Shown: positions 16,646 to 26,879, counted from the first letter of the stretch. The stretch: DNA of 64,000 nucleotides from Corallium rubrum (GCA_964035015.1 OZ035997.1:69044067-69108066), one strand, 5' to 3'. Numbers and translations are program-made. Notes: generated by a model from the sequence alone, not told the origin.

Positions 16646-17210
16646 TTTTTCCGTTTTTTTTAAAGTATCCACGTGGCCAGTACTCGTCACCGTAGTCGGA
16701 AAAAATTTCCTGATGGGGTTTTATACTCGCGGTAGTTTGCAATTTAAATCGATTATTGTATTTTGTTGTTCCTGTAAAACAAGCGTTATTTTTAAACCGT
16801 GATCCTTTGGCATCATTAGAAAATCGTGGTGCTCCATCGGTTGATTTATAAGCATCGACACAGTGACGAGGACCATCGCATAAGCTATATTGTGCGATTG
16901 TTTTATCACCGTATTTTCGATCCATACGTTTTACGGTAGTTGTTTCACCTGTGTACGTACCGACGTTAATATTGCGTTTAAAGGGTTTTTTCCAAGCGAA
17001 TAGTCCTTTACCAGCATTGGGAATTTGTGATTTTTTAACACGTAAGTTATCTTGCTTTGCTAGATGAATCCAACATTTACGTGTATGCGCTGTTCTTTTT
17101 CGACATCGTTTTCTTTTTAACGTGAAGCTTCGACATTGTAAAACAGCACGTATATTTTGAGTGTTCAACCCCATTGTCCGACCACCTCTATTCATACCCT
17201 GTTTAACCAT
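16638..17210 (-). CDS. SET-domain protein, putative lysine methyltransferase (190 aa)
   Basis: A basic, Cys/Arg-rich N-terminus (1-50) precedes a compact SET domain. IPNAGKGLFA at 63-72 is the first SET motif, GTYTGE near 84-89 the second, RFSND...NNACF at 129-145 the SAM/substrate motif, and IFSDYGDEYW at 169-178 the final motif with the catalytic-type Tyr. No pre-SET or post-SET zinc clusters are visible, as in small viral SET proteins. It could methylate host histones or viral core proteins, but the target is unknown. Open in copy B as well. Confidence 0.85.
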   Translation of the reverse strand: MVKQGMNRGGRTMGLNTQNIRAVLQCRSFTLKRKRCRKRTAHTRKCWIHLAKQDNLRVKKSQIPNAGKGLFAWKKPFKRNINVGTYTGETTTVKRMDRKYGDKTIAQYSLCDGPRHCVDAYKSTDGAPRFSNDAKGSRFKNNACFTGTTKYNNRFKLQTTASIKPHQEIFSDYGDEYWPRGYFKKNGKNE

Positions 17211-17223
17211 TTTTTTTTTTTTT

Positions 17224-17562
17224 TTAGAATATTGTTCTTATGCCCATGTAGAGATCCTGGTTATTTTCTATTTTTTCTTTCCTCGCGATAAATTTTATTA
17301 AGCATTCTATCTTATACAATATATCTGAAGGTATGTTCACTATCTTTTGTTGCATATCATTAAGCCGTTGCGATAATTCAAAACTTGAAATAAATATTAA
17401 TTGTTTTCCTTCGTTATTTTGAAATTCTATAAGACAATCTTGCAAGATAAAAGGAGAAAATAATATTTCTACATCATTATCGACAATTTCGTATCCGATG
17501 TAAGTATGACCGTTTTCTTTATTTTTTAAATAAACCTCGATGTGAATTTGATCGTAGCCCAT
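17224..17562 (-). CDS. Hypothetical protein (112 aa)
   Basis: Mixed alpha/beta protein starting MGYDQIHIEVYLKN, with EIVDNDVEILFSPF in the middle and a helical C-terminus. No family recognised. It ends a few bases before the SET gene start and runs divergently from the polymerase. Identical in copy B. Confidence 0.65.
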   Translation of the reverse strand: MGYDQIHIEVYLKNKENGHTYIGYEIVDNDVEILFSPFILQDCLIEFQNNEGKQLIFISSFELSQRLNDMQQKIVNIPSDILYKIECLIKFIARKEKIENNQDLYMGIRTIF

Positions 17563-17640
17563 TGAAGCTTGGTTTAAAACTAAACTAAAAAGTTAAAAAC
17601 CCGATTTTTTTATATTTTTTTTTTAGTTTTTTTATAAAAA

Positions 17641-20600
17641 ATGGGTGAAATGTGTTCTAAAGATAAACCTTTTTTTACATTTAATTGTATAAATATACGT
17701 GATTCGGAAAATGTTGTAATCGATCGTACCGATGGTTCAAGCGAAGTAAAAGAAGAGGAAAAAAAAGAGAAAAGAAAATTTCCTTTTTTTTTTAGAAGTA
17801 AAAGAAGAAATGGCTGAAAAAAACAACCCATATGTGTTTACAGATGAAGATGTGAGTGAATTAAGGGAATTACTAGAAAAACGTAAAAAAAAAGGAAAAG
17901 ATGATGGAAAAAGAGTTGAAGAAGAAAATTTTAAAACTAACACTATTGAGACTAGTTATAATGAAAAATTTAAATTTTCTCAGAAAACATTACACGTTTC
18001 GATTGCGCGAAAATCAAACATGAATTTTATTGCGTTTATTCAATCGTTACGTGTAGTGTTTACTTATTTACTGAATGTAGCTCGAGCGTCTGCAAGTTCA
18101 GAGAATGATTATGTGCGCTTTATTTTTTCGCACGCGCCAAAATCTTATTTTTCAACAGCTGTTCTTCAACTTAAAGATTTTAACGTCAACTTTTTACTAA
18201 ATATTTTTGAAAAAATGATGCAGAGCAACAGCGCAATGATCGCTAACGGGTGGGAGTCAAATGTTGTGATTCAAACTTTTCCCCACAACACGTATAATAA
18301 AAATAAAAAAACAAACAAACAATTGGGTAAAAAAAAAATATATCAGCAATTAGGTCGAGGGAGTGACGATGAGGATGAAGGTGGTGGTGGGGGTAAAAAT
18401 GTGGAAAAATATGGACGCGATCAACGAATGGGTGTTTTTTCCATCGTATGCGACGGTCTAAACAAAACCATTAAGAATTGTTGTTTTGCAATTAGTTTAC
18501 TAGTGGGTTTATCGTGGTTAAAAAAAGACACGCGATATGTGCAGATGGAAAGATCCCCACACACAGGTGTCGATACACTGTACACTATCGATGAGGTTCG
18601 TGAAATTTATAGGAAATGCGGAATAGTTGAAGGAGTTTGTGTGGGGGCAAAACATTACGATGGTGTTTATCAGAATTTTCTTAAACAACAGGGTGTTGAT
18701 TTAGTAGTATATTCGGATAAATTTGATAACGACATAGTGTATGATTCGCGATGCGATAAAGAAGGTAATTTAATTAAGTTAACCAACGATATTGTTTGTT
18801 TATGGTTAAACAATAAACATTACGATGTCGTTTTAAGCATGGTTAAATTTTCAAAGTTACCACCTAGCAGATTTTGCGTTAAATGCATGAATTATTATTC
18901 ATTTCATGAACGTAAAGACACGCATATATGTCATAACCACTTGACATGCCAACGTTGCTATGAGCAATCCAATTGCCGTCTCACCACCGAGTGCAAAATT
19001 GAGTGTTCCAAATGTAATATTTTATTTTATAATTATAAATGTTTTTCAACTCATTTAACAAACCGTGTTTTTCCTCCTCAACAAGGTAATCACGGGAAAT
19101 TAACACCGTGTAGTTATTTATTTTTTTGCCCCACATGCGATAAAATTGTTCCTCGCTTTCGTTTTTTTTCTGCGAAAAATGTGAGAAAGCATGACTGTAA
19201 CAAACAGTTTTGCCACCACTGTAACGACTATAAGGATATAACGCATTTGTGCTATATGACCGTGAAAAAAAAACCCAAAGAGGTTGAACAACCATCTTTA
19301 TTTTTTTCGATTTCGAAATGCGTGTTGACGAAAATAAATTAATGGTTCCGTATTATTGCGTTGTGCAAAAAGTATGTCGTAAGTGTGAAAATATCGAATT
19401 TACAAAAAGTAAAAATTACATTGCGGGTGAGAACATTCAACCCTGTTGTGGAAAACGCGAGTTTGTTTTTCAAGGGAGTAATACTGTAGAGGAATTATGT
19501 GAATTTCTATTAGAACAAGAAAATTCTGTTTGGCTAGCGCATAATGGTGGGCGATTTGATACAATTTTTATCTTTCAATATCTCATTAATGAGAAAAAAA
19601 TTTATCCCGACACTATAATGAACGGTTGTAAAATAATGATGTTGAAAATCCCTGATAAAAAAATTACTTTTCTCGATAGCTATTCATTTTTAAACATGAA
19701 ATTGTCCAAAATTCCAAAAACAATGGGTCTTGAAGAATTAACAAAGGGTTTTCACCCGTATAAATTTACAGATTTATCCTATGTGGGGTGTATTGTTGCA
19801 CGTGAGTATTTCGACCTTGATAATATGGAGGAGGAAACAAAAATTGAATTTGAAAAATGGTATTTGAAAAAAAAAGAAAAACAATATATATTTGAAGAGG
19901 AAATGTATTATTACTGTAGTTCGGACGTTGATATTTTACGAAAAGGTTGTGTTAAATTTGCTATGTTTATATACGTGAAACTACCGGCGTCACACCTTTT
20001 TACGATACAGAATGTTCACCATAGCGAGTTTGACTCTAAAAGTATTTCGTATGAATTTTTTAAGAGACAAATGTGTCGGGATCATACCTGCTTCAGGATA
20101 TAGAGGGCGCGCTAATCAAAGTGTTGTAGCGTTAATGTGGTTAGATAAAATAAACGCAGAAGAAGCGAACGGTATGTTAGAGTATAAATGTTCGCGAAAT
20201 GGTGAAAAACGAATTTTGGGTCGGTATGTCGACGGGTTTTACACCGACACCGTTTATCAATTTCACGGTTGCTATTTTCACGGGTGTCCGAAATGTTATT
20301 TTCCCTACGAAACAAACCGTTTAAATAATACAAAATTTACACATCTTTATGCGGGTACAAAAAAATTCACACATAGCATGGTAAAAGCCGGTTATAAAGT
20401 AGTAGAAAAATGGGAGTGTGATTTTCGAGAAGAATGTAAACTCACGAAAAAGAACATAGTTGAAAAAAGAATTTTTTACACCGCTTATCTCCCGTTAGAA
20501 GTAAGAGACGCGCTTTACGGTGGTCGTACATCGCCTGTTTGCTTATTTAAAAACACAGCTGTGAATGAAAAAATTAATTACGATGATTTCACATCTTTAT

Positions 20601-21853
20601 ACCCATTTGTTCAAAAAGCTAACAAATTCCCTGTCGGACACCCGACGATATATATTAAAGAACAATGTGAGCGGGTGAAAATATCTGAGGTGTTCGGACT
20701 AGTAAAATGTCTTATTTTACCACCGCAAAATCTGTATTTTCCCGTTTTACCTACACGTCTTAACGATCGATTAATATTTCCTCTGTGTCACGCGTGCGCT
20801 AGCACGATTCAATTAACGCCGTGTACGCATAACGAAAATGAACGGTGTATGTCCGGTACATGGACGAGCGTAGAAGTAAATAAAGCTGTTGAAAAAGGGT
20901 ATAGGATTATTGAAATTTATGAAATTTATCATTACCCACGTCAAGAGAGAATTTTTCAAGAATTTGTAAATTGTTTTTTAAAAATAAAACAGGAAGCGAG
21001 CGGTTTTCCCGACGAATGTTATGACGACGATAAAAATTTAATCGATTCCGAAGTTGATAAATATATTGCTGATTATTATAAAAACGAGGGTATTTTATTA
21101 GAAAAAGACAAAATAGAATATAACCCCGGGTTACGAGCTACAGCTAAAAATATATTAAATGCACTCTAGGGAAAATTTGCGCAAAACGATAATAATACGA
21201 CAGTCGATTTTTTATTCGATTACCACGAATTACTAAGGTTAGCGAACGATCCGAATGTCGATTTAACATCGACTGATTTTGTTAACGAAAACACCTTACG
21301 TGTCACTTATCAAAAAACCGATGTTGTCACTACACCGTTAAGAACGGGTAACGTAGTTATCGCGAGTTTTGTCACAGCTTATGCGCGATTGAAATTGTAC
21401 GAATTGATCGATAATTTGGGCACACGTGTTTTGTATTTTGATACCGACTCTGTGATCTACACGAGTAAAACTAGCGACGTAGCAGTTAAGAGGGGAAATT
21501 ATCTGGGCGATTTAACAAATGAGTTGAAAAAAAATGAATGGATCACTCAATTTTGCGCGACAGGTCCAAAATCCTATTCGTATCGAACAAATTTGGGTAA
21601 GGAAATTGCACATATAAAGGGTTTTAGTTTAACCAATGAAAAAATAAAAAAACAGTTAAATTTTGAATCATTAAAAAGTTGTGTCGATGATAAAACGCAA
21701 CTGATTAAAATTAAATATACAGATAAAATAACACGCGATAAAATCAACCATATTTTTACCGCAGACGAAGAGAAAATATTCACTTTCACTTTTAACAAAC
21801 GTGTAGCTAAAAATAATTTTTACACCGTTCCTTATGGTTTTTTAGAGAGTTAA
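17641..21853 (+). pseudogene. Protein-primed family B DNA polymerase, broken
   Basis: About 1400 codons in several frames. A Cys/His-rich region lies at ~18880-19270. ExoII (HNGGRFD) is near 19540, ExoIII (YCSSDVD) near 19915, an FHGCYFHGC-x2-C insert near 20262, motif A (DFTSLYP) near 20585, and motif C (YFDTDS) at 21434-21451. This order is that of Polinton/adintovirus pPolB with its 3-5 exonuclease. Breaks: frame changes near 17770, 19300, 19970 and 20015, and a TAG at 21167-21169 inside motif B. The motif-B TAG and the 19970 change are shared with copy B. It replicates the linear viral genome using a terminal protein primer in intact relatives. Confidence 0.92.
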
Positions 21854-21890
21854 ATTAAACGACGCTGTAATACCATTTCAACACCCGTTT

Positions 21891-22529
21891 ATGTTAACGT
21901 TATGCGGACCGTCGCAGTGTGGTAAAACATTTTGGCTTTACAAATTATTACATTCCATCGAGGTTATGATAACACCTTTAATCGATAAAGTTTTGTTTCT
22001 ATACACGTCTTATCAACCCCTGTACAGTGAGATCGAACGCGTGGGAAAAGAAAAAAATTTGAATATCGAATTTATCGAATGTACTAAAGGGATACCAAAA
22101 GCATCTGATTTGCAAACTAGTTTAAACGATAATACTTTAGTAGTTTTAGACGATCTTATGACTGTTGCTGCTTCTTCGAAACAAAATTTAATTAATTTGA
22201 ATAACTTTGCGTGTCGTGACGCACACCATAAAAATATCAGCGTTATTTTTGTATGTCAAAATTTAATGTACGGTGATGGTAAATTACGTAACTCACGTGT
22301 CAATAGTCAATATCATTTAATGTTTAAGAATTTAGCTGATGTTAGAAATATGTATACTATTGCCGATAATAAACATATTAATCGTGAAGTATTCACAGCT
22401 ATTTTAGATGATGTAAATAAAGACCCTTATGGTTATTTATTATTTGATAACGCAGCAAATAGTTATGAAAATACTCGTGTACGCACTAATATATTTCCCG
22501 GTGAAAATACATTAATTTATAACGTGTAA
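21891..22529 (+). CDS. FtsK/HerA (A32-like) genome packaging ATPase (212 aa)
   Basis: Walker A is GPSQCGKT at residues 6-13 and Walker B is LVVLDD at 83-88, followed by a Gln sensor motif in VIFVCQN. It matches the compact packaging ATPases of Polintons, adintoviruses and nucleocytoplasmic large DNA viruses, which pump DNA into the capsid. ATG at 21891 is the first Met. In-frame codons upstream lack an ATG. It follows the polymerase by 37 bases. Open and nearly identical in copy B. Confidence 0.93.
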   Translation: MLTLCGPSQCGKTFWLYKLLHSIEVMITPLIDKVLFLYTSYQPLYSEIERVGKEKNLNIEFIECTKGIPKASDLQTSLNDNTLVVLDDLMTVAASSKQNLINLNNFACRDAHHKNISVIFVCQNLMYGDGKLRNSRVNSQYHLMFKNLADVRNMYTIADNKHINREVFTAILDDVNKDPYGYLLFDNAANSYENTRVRTNIFPGENTLIYNV

Positions 22530-22614
22530 TTTTTTTTTTATCTTAATAAAAAAATTAATAAAAAAAAAATATATTGTTTTTGTTATTTAAATTTCACGTT
22601 CATTCTAAAACAAG

Positions 22615-22785
22615 ATGCGAAGGCGAAAACAACACCGTCAATTAGGGAGTTTTTACGATGCTTTTCGTGCAAAACAAACAAATCAACTGAAATATTTAAA
22701 TCGCCGGGAAAAAAAACAAAGAGGTAGTGGTGTTAAACCTCGGAAACGAACACTTGGTAAAATTCTGTATAACTCCGACTGGTAG
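22615..22785 (+). CDS. Tiny basic pX-like peptide (56 aa)
   Basis: Basic peptide starting MRRRKQHRQLG with KKQRGSGVKPRKR near 33-45. QRGS|G fits the adenain rule (M/I/L/N/Q)-x-G-x|G. Its TAG is directly followed by the ATG of the next peptide (TAGATG). In copy B a one-base loss in an A run shifts the frame. Likely a DNA-condensing core peptide by analogy with adenovirus pVII/mu. Confidence 0.6.
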   Translation: MRRRKQHRQLGSFYDAFRAKQTNQLKYLNRREKKQRGSGVKPRKRTLGKILYNSDW

Positions 22786-22938
22786 ATGGGTAGAACAAAA
22801 AAAAGGCAGAAAACGAGATTTATTAAAAAAAAAGTTAAAAAACAAACAAAACAAATAAAAGGGCAGAAAGGGGGTATTATAAGTCTATTTATGCCGAATT
22901 CAATCCTCCCTAAAGACTATCGACGACGACGACGTTAA
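22786..22938 (+). CDS. Tiny basic pX-like peptide (50 aa)
   Basis: Starts MGRTKKRQKTRF, then IKGQKGGIISLFMP, and ends with an Arg run. QKGG|I fits the adenain cleavage rule and is followed by a hydrophobic stretch, as in adenovirus pX. Copy B (57824-57973) keeps it open with one codon less, which supports it as a gene. Confidence 0.6.
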   Translation: MGRTKKRQKTRFIKKKVKKQTKQIKGQKGGIISLFMPNSILPKDYRRRRR

Positions 22939-22952
22939 TTCGAAAAAAAAAA

Positions 22953-23219
22953 ATGTTTAAACAAACCGGCGGGTCAACTGTTTACGCACCCGGTATGCGT
23001 GGGTACTGGGGCTATCCCGAATACGGTATGATACAAAGAGGTGAGGGATTGAAAAAAAGACAAAGAGGAAATGGTTTGAAAAAAAGACAAAGAGGAACAA
23101 AAAGACAAAGGGGTGGTGTTTTGAAAAAAAGACAAAGGGGTGGTGTTTTGAAAAAAAGACAAAGAGGAGGTTTTGGAGGGGTTCTAGCTATAGCGAGTCT
23201 GGTTTCAGGATTATTGTAA
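22953..23219 (+). CDS. pX/mu-like core protein with KKRQRGG repeats (88 aa)
   Basis: QTGG near residue 4, then four to five reiterations of a (K)KRQRGG-V/N unit, then GFGGVLAIASLVSGLL as a hydrophobic C-terminus. QRGG|V, QRGG|F and QRGN|G fit the adenain rule. The combination of basic repeats, protease sites and a hydrophobic tail is that of adenovirus mu/pX and pVI-like proteins described for adintoviruses. The repeat number and frame differ in copy B. Confidence 0.75.
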   Translation: MFKQTGGSTVYAPGMRGYWGYPEYGMIQRGEGLKKRQRGNGLKKRQRGTKRQRGGVLKKRQRGGVLKKRQRGGFGGVLAIASLVSGLL

Positions 23220-23343
23220 AAAATTATTTAATAAAAGATTCCATAAAATTACGACAACATTGTTGGTTTTCTTTTTTACTTTTACATTTTTTAACTATTA
23301 ATTTATCGATTATATTACCAAATCTAAAATCTATTTTTTTTTT

Positions 23344-23820
23344 TTAATTTATTTCGTTTTTTATTTTGATTTTATTGTTTTTCCATTTCCAAGCATTTTC
23401 TATGTTTTTGCATTTTTCGTATAAATATAATAAACTCCAATAACCACAAGTATACGTTATTTTTGATTGTAATTGACGTTTTTGTACGTAAATAAATTTT
23501 TTTTGTTGTTTTTTTGCATATTCCATCCAATAATTGCGTTGGTAAAAATCGACTGACTTAGCAAAACTATCAAAAAAATACATTTTATTTTCGCTCAGAA
23601 AAATAGCTATCCAATGACGACCATCAGAATCACTTTCGTCCGTATTCCATATCCAGCAACATTTTTCTGTTATATTTTTGGGCAACACGTCGGCCGGAAA
23701 AGCACCCAAAAAATATTTTTTTAATATAACCTTTTCAGATGCTAGCTTTTCAATTTCGTTAGTATACAAAAAACGTTTTAAAAAACATACGAATTTACAT
23801 TTTTTTTTTTCACCTTTCAT
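23344..23820 (-). CDS. Adenain-like maturation cysteine protease (158 aa)
   Basis: The N-terminal FLGAFPADVLP (38-47) is a hallmark of the family. The catalytic set is visible: His69 in GRHWIAIFL, Asp84 in YFFDSF, Gln near 116-118 and Cys125 in YTCGYWSLLY. Adenains cleave capsid and core precursors after G-x|G or G-G|x, and candidate substrates are encoded nearby (22615-23219, 16379-16645, 26730-26879). The gene is open in both copies. The copy B C-terminus is ten residues longer through a homopolymer difference. Confidence 0.93.
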   Translation of the reverse strand: MKGEKKKCKFVCFLKRFLYTNEIEKLASEKVILKKYFLGAFPADVLPKNITEKCCWIWNTDESDSDGRHWIAIFLSENKMYFFDSFAKSVDFYQRNYWMEYAKKQQKKFIYVQKRQLQSKITYTCGYWSLLYLYEKCKNIENAWKWKNNKIKIKNEIN

Positions 23821-23829
23821 TTTTTTCTA

Positions 23830-24596
23830 TTAAAAAGATTTTTTTCTACCGTGTGCTTTCTTGCGTGCTTCCAAAAATGATGTAATATCATCACCATGCC
23901 ACTGCTCTTTTTTTTTTCGTGTTATATCAAATTCGTCATCAATTAACCCATACTTTTGTTTTTTTTGCGGTGTATCAAATACGTCATCAATTCCTGCGGA
24001 TAACCCTGACGCTGATCCTGACTCTGACTCTGATGAGGATGCTGCTGTAGTGTAGTGTTGTCTCAACACATTATTTTTAATGATGTTAGCGGGCATATTG
24101 TATTTTTTTAATTGTTTTAAAGCAACTTTATGTTCACTAGCGTTTAACATAAATTGTTTACTTGCGTTGTGTGATAAGTCGTATACTAAATCTGCGCGAT
24201 TAATGTTTTTAGAACCAAATCGAATAACGCCTTTTTTTAGTCCTTTTTTATTTAAAAATTCTATTACTTTTTTTTCAGCCGCTGTTTTTGTTTTTTGACT
24301 TTCTTCTTTTTCTTTTTGTTTTGTTTTATCCCCACCACCATCAGCATCACCCCCACTCTTCGTTAAATTATCGACCTTACGTTTGAGAGCATTTTTTTGT
24401 TTTAAAAAACTCACTACACTCTCACCGACATGTTTATTTTGTTTAACAGCGTTTTCCATTGCGTCTTTTTTTCTTCCAATTGAAATTCATCTTGTTCTTT
24501 TATTCCTTGAAGTAGTTTTTTATTTTCATGATCTTTTTTTAAATATTCAAACATTTCGTTCAATTTAACAGCATCAACTAATTGTAATTTATTCAT
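23830..24596 (-). pseudogene. Coiled-coil protein, frameshifted in copy A
   Basis: Copy B (58858-59628) has one open frame of 256 residues. Copy A has one T fewer in a T run near 24470 and splits into two pieces. The N-terminal helix (LVDAVKLNEMFEYLKKDHE) is followed by a Lys-rich coiled coil, a conserved-looking LSHNASKQFMLNASEH segment, a Ser/Glu linker and a basic tail. The gene sits between protease and capsid genes, so a scaffolding or core role is plausible. Not recognised. Confidence 0.65.
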
Positions 24597-24837
24597 TTTG
24601 TTTTTCAAATTTACTTAAAAAATTAAGTGCTCTTTCAAATACAATGCTGAGACAATGATCCTCACATAGCATGATCTTAAGATCATTTGAATTAATTTTT
24701 TTGCTTACCATTTTTTTAAGTAAATATAAATAATCATCGCTACATTTTATTGGAATTCTTTTTTCTACAATATTTTTGGCTAAAAGTATAATTTTTTTTC
24801 TTAAATTTTCATCGTATAATTTATGCCTTTTAACCAT
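24589..24837 (-). CDS. Helical hypothetical protein (82 aa)
   Basis: Starts MVKRHKLYDENLRKK. All-helical, Lys/Leu-rich. It overlaps the next gene by 8 bases (ATGAATAA). Identical in copy B. Function unknown. Confidence 0.6.
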   Translation of the reverse strand: MVKRHKLYDENLRKKIILLAKNIVEKRIPIKCSDDYLYLLKKMVSKKINSNDLKIMLCEDHCLSIVFERALNFLSKFEKQNE

Positions 24838-24839
24838 AT

Positions 24840-24950
24840 TTACTTTAAAAAAACCTTTAACCGAAGGAATGAATTTCTTTTTTTTTTTTTCTTTTTTTTT
24901 TTCAACAACTGATGATATAATATTAATGATTTTAATATACCCGTCTCATT

Positions 24951-24985
<35 letters not shown>

Positions 24986-25198
24986 TATTATCATCATCAT
25001 CATCCGCATCAGCATCAGACATCATCTCATCTTCTGAAAAACCAGATGATTCGTGTTTTTCTATATTTTTTTTCTTTCATTTTCTTCTTCTTCTTCTTCT
25101 TCTTCTTCTTCTTCTTCTTCTTCTTCTTCTTCTTCTTCTTCTTCTTCCTCTTTTTTTTTTTTTTCTTCTTCTTCTTTTTCTTTCTTTCTTTCATCCAT
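24840..25198 (-). pseudogene. Poly-Glu/poly-Asp acidic protein, broken in copy A
   Basis: Copy B (59872-60234) encodes 120 residues: a basic start, about 25 Glu, a short linker (KHESSGFSEDE), about 18 Asp/Asn, then a hydrophobic-basic tail. Copy A has the same order but a one-base loss in a T run introduces a stop after the Glu tract. The tracts are trinucleotide arrays (TTC and ATC on the plus strand). Acidic proteins of this kind can chaperone basic core proteins (inference). Stop and next start are two bases apart. Confidence 0.6.
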
Positions 25199-25201
25199 TT
25201 T

Positions 25202-25330
25202 TTAAGCAAATTTTGACACTGATGGATGAACTATAATATGTTCTTTATTTAAATGTGTTTTTTTATCAATTATATTTCCTGATGGCACACCCTTAATTAT
25301 TATTTTTTTGTTTTGTTTAGCTTTTTCCAT
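25202..25330 (-). CDS. Small hypothetical protein (42 aa)
   Basis: Starts MEKAKQNKKIIIKG and ends HPSVSKFA, too short for most gene finders. Its stop lies three bases before the start of the acidic-protein gene, and the whole frame is unchanged in copy B (60238-60366). Function unknown. Confidence 0.45.
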   Translation of the reverse strand: MEKAKQNKKIIIKGVPSGNIIDKKTHLNKEHIIVHPSVSKFA

Positions 25331-25403
25331 AGTGAGATTAACACGCTAATGAGTATGTTTTTTGTTTATATCGAACATTTATAATAAGTTGTTTTTAAAA
25401 AAT

Positions 25404-26720
25404 TCATACGTCATATAACAAACGAGCTGGTGTTTTCATACCAACTTTTATTTCATTACGAAATTCACCGATGAAAAAAATGTTTCCTACAGCAGTATCT
25501 TGTGAGAAATTTATGTGTACGTTAACAACACCGCTGGGACGGTTAGGTAACACTTTCAAATGTGTGTCAGAATTTGTAGATAAATCAAAAGCTAAAACCG
25601 CATATCCGTTTATGAATTGCTGGTAAGTTACCGGCATTTCAGAATGGTCACGATTAAGAACACTGCGTAATTGCTCATATGCACCAACCGAATTTTCTAT
25701 CGTTCCAACAGTCACACTATTTACTGTGACGTTTACATTTGAATAATTTTCCCATTGAAAATTAAATACATTCGATCCCATAGTACCGCCAGCATTGGCT
25801 CGTCTCAGGTACACGATGAATAAACGAACAGGGCATGAGCCATTAAATAGATCGTTTTCTATATGCGATCGTCGAGCAGCAGCTATCGACGTCGTTACCG
25901 TACGGAATGTTGTCGAATAATATCGCGCTTCTTGCGAATCAGTAACAAACGCTGTATTTAAAGCGTTACTGAACTGGTCTTTTGGTTTGTAAACAGGTGT
26001 TCGTATATGAAATTCTTCGATTGACATTCTCATATTAGCAAAATCTACAGCTGCGACGTTTCCACCCATGAAAACAAGTGCGTAGGGTGCTCTTACATAT
26101 TTTAGTTCCAATTTGAAAGCTGACGGTAAAAAAACTTCACCGCCTAATTCGCTAAAACACGGTAAATCAATTTTATCAATAACTTGTACTTGCGCTATAT
26201 TGTTTACAAGATCACGTCTAGCCACACTTCCCAAGTTATTTCCTTGAACAGTATTCATATGTGCCGCGGTATCAAAATATCCACAGTTTACTTGTTGCGA
26301 ATCTTTGTACATTTTTGGAGTTTCACGCGTAAAAATTTTCATAAACGACGAAAGATAATTAAAATTAGTAGCAGGCGTGATTAAACATTCGTTAATTTTC
26401 AATTCTGCAGAACGCCACATTGTACGCATAAAAAAGGGTGGTGGTATAAAATTAGCGGTTGCAACAAGAACACCAGCAACATTATTTCGTAGTGATACTT
26501 TCGCATACATTCTCGATTCACTTGTTTTTATTAGTCCGACATTATTTCCCTGTCGTTTAAATGTGTACGCATCTGCATAAGGTGTATTGGGAACAGGGTG
26601 TATCACATCTACACGCATTTCCACAAAAAGATCGTTAAAAGGTGATGGTTTAAATAACTGTAAAGGTTTTGAAAATAATGTTTCGTGTTGATCGACCTCT
26701 TGATCAAGGGTGTTTTCCAT
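25404..26720 (-). CDS. Major capsid protein, double jelly roll (438 aa)
   Basis: Length and beta-rich pattern match Polinton/adintovirus hexon-like capsid proteins. Supporting blocks include SPFNDLFVEMRVDVIHPVP near the N-terminus, NFIPPPFFMRTMWRSAELKI near 89-108, and a C-terminal jelly roll with LRSVLNRDHSEMPVTYQQF. It builds the icosahedral shell as trimers. Copy B has about a dozen substitutions and no frame change, so the gene is under constraint or very recently duplicated. Confidence 0.88.
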   Translation of the reverse strand: MENTLDQEVDQHETLFSKPLQLFKPSPFNDLFVEMRVDVIHPVPNTPYADAYTFKRQGNNVGLIKTSESRMYAKVSLRNNVAGVLVATANFIPPPFFMRTMWRSAELKINECLITPATNFNYLSSFMKIFTRETPKMYKDSQQVNCGYFDTAAHMNTVQGNNLGSVARRDLVNNIAQVQVIDKIDLPCFSELGGEVFLPSAFKLELKYVRAPYALVFMGGNVAAVDFANMRMSIEEFHIRTPVYKPKDQFSNALNTAFVTDSQEARYYSTTFRTVTTSIAAARRSHIENDLFNGSCPVRLFIVYLRRANAGGTMGSNVFNFQWENYSNVNVTVNSVTVGTIENSVGAYEQLRSVLNRDHSEMPVTYQQFINGYAVLAFDLSTNSDTHLKVLPNRPSGVVNVHINFSQDTAVGNIFFIGEFRNEIKVGMKTPARLLYDV

Positions 26721-26729
26721 TTTTAAAAA

Positions 26730-26879
26730 TTAAATATTAACTTTAAGAATTCCCTTTGTCGTGTCCAATAACTTCGGTAAAAACATGCCAAGTGCCATAC
26801 CCGCACCAAACCCTCTGCCTTTTTGTTGTTTTCTTTTTGTTCTTTTTCGTTTTTTTAATCTTTTTCTATTACGTGCCAT
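26730..26879 (-). CDS. Tiny pX-like peptide (49 aa)
   Basis: ATG at 26879 gives MARNRKRLKKRKRTKRKQQK, then GRGFGAGMALGMFLPKLL. QKGR|G fits the adenain rule and is followed by an amphipathic or hydrophobic helix, as in pX/pVI. It lies 9 bases upstream of the capsid gene start on the same strand. Also open in copy B at 61766-61915. Confidence 0.65.
   Translation of the reverse strand: MARNRKRLKKRKRTKRKQQKGRGFGAGMALGMFLPKLLDTTKGILKVNI

Noticed and set aside
16172..21169. Variant genetic code explaining in-frame TAA and TAG
   Set aside because: Other genes in the window end normally at TAA, TAG and TGA.
22953..23219. CRISPR-like regular repeats
   Set aside because: They are in-frame coding repeats without unique spacers.
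25027..25209. Poly-Lys frame (and poly-Phe/His frames on the other strand)
   Set aside because: Shadow of the Glu/Asp arrays in other frames.
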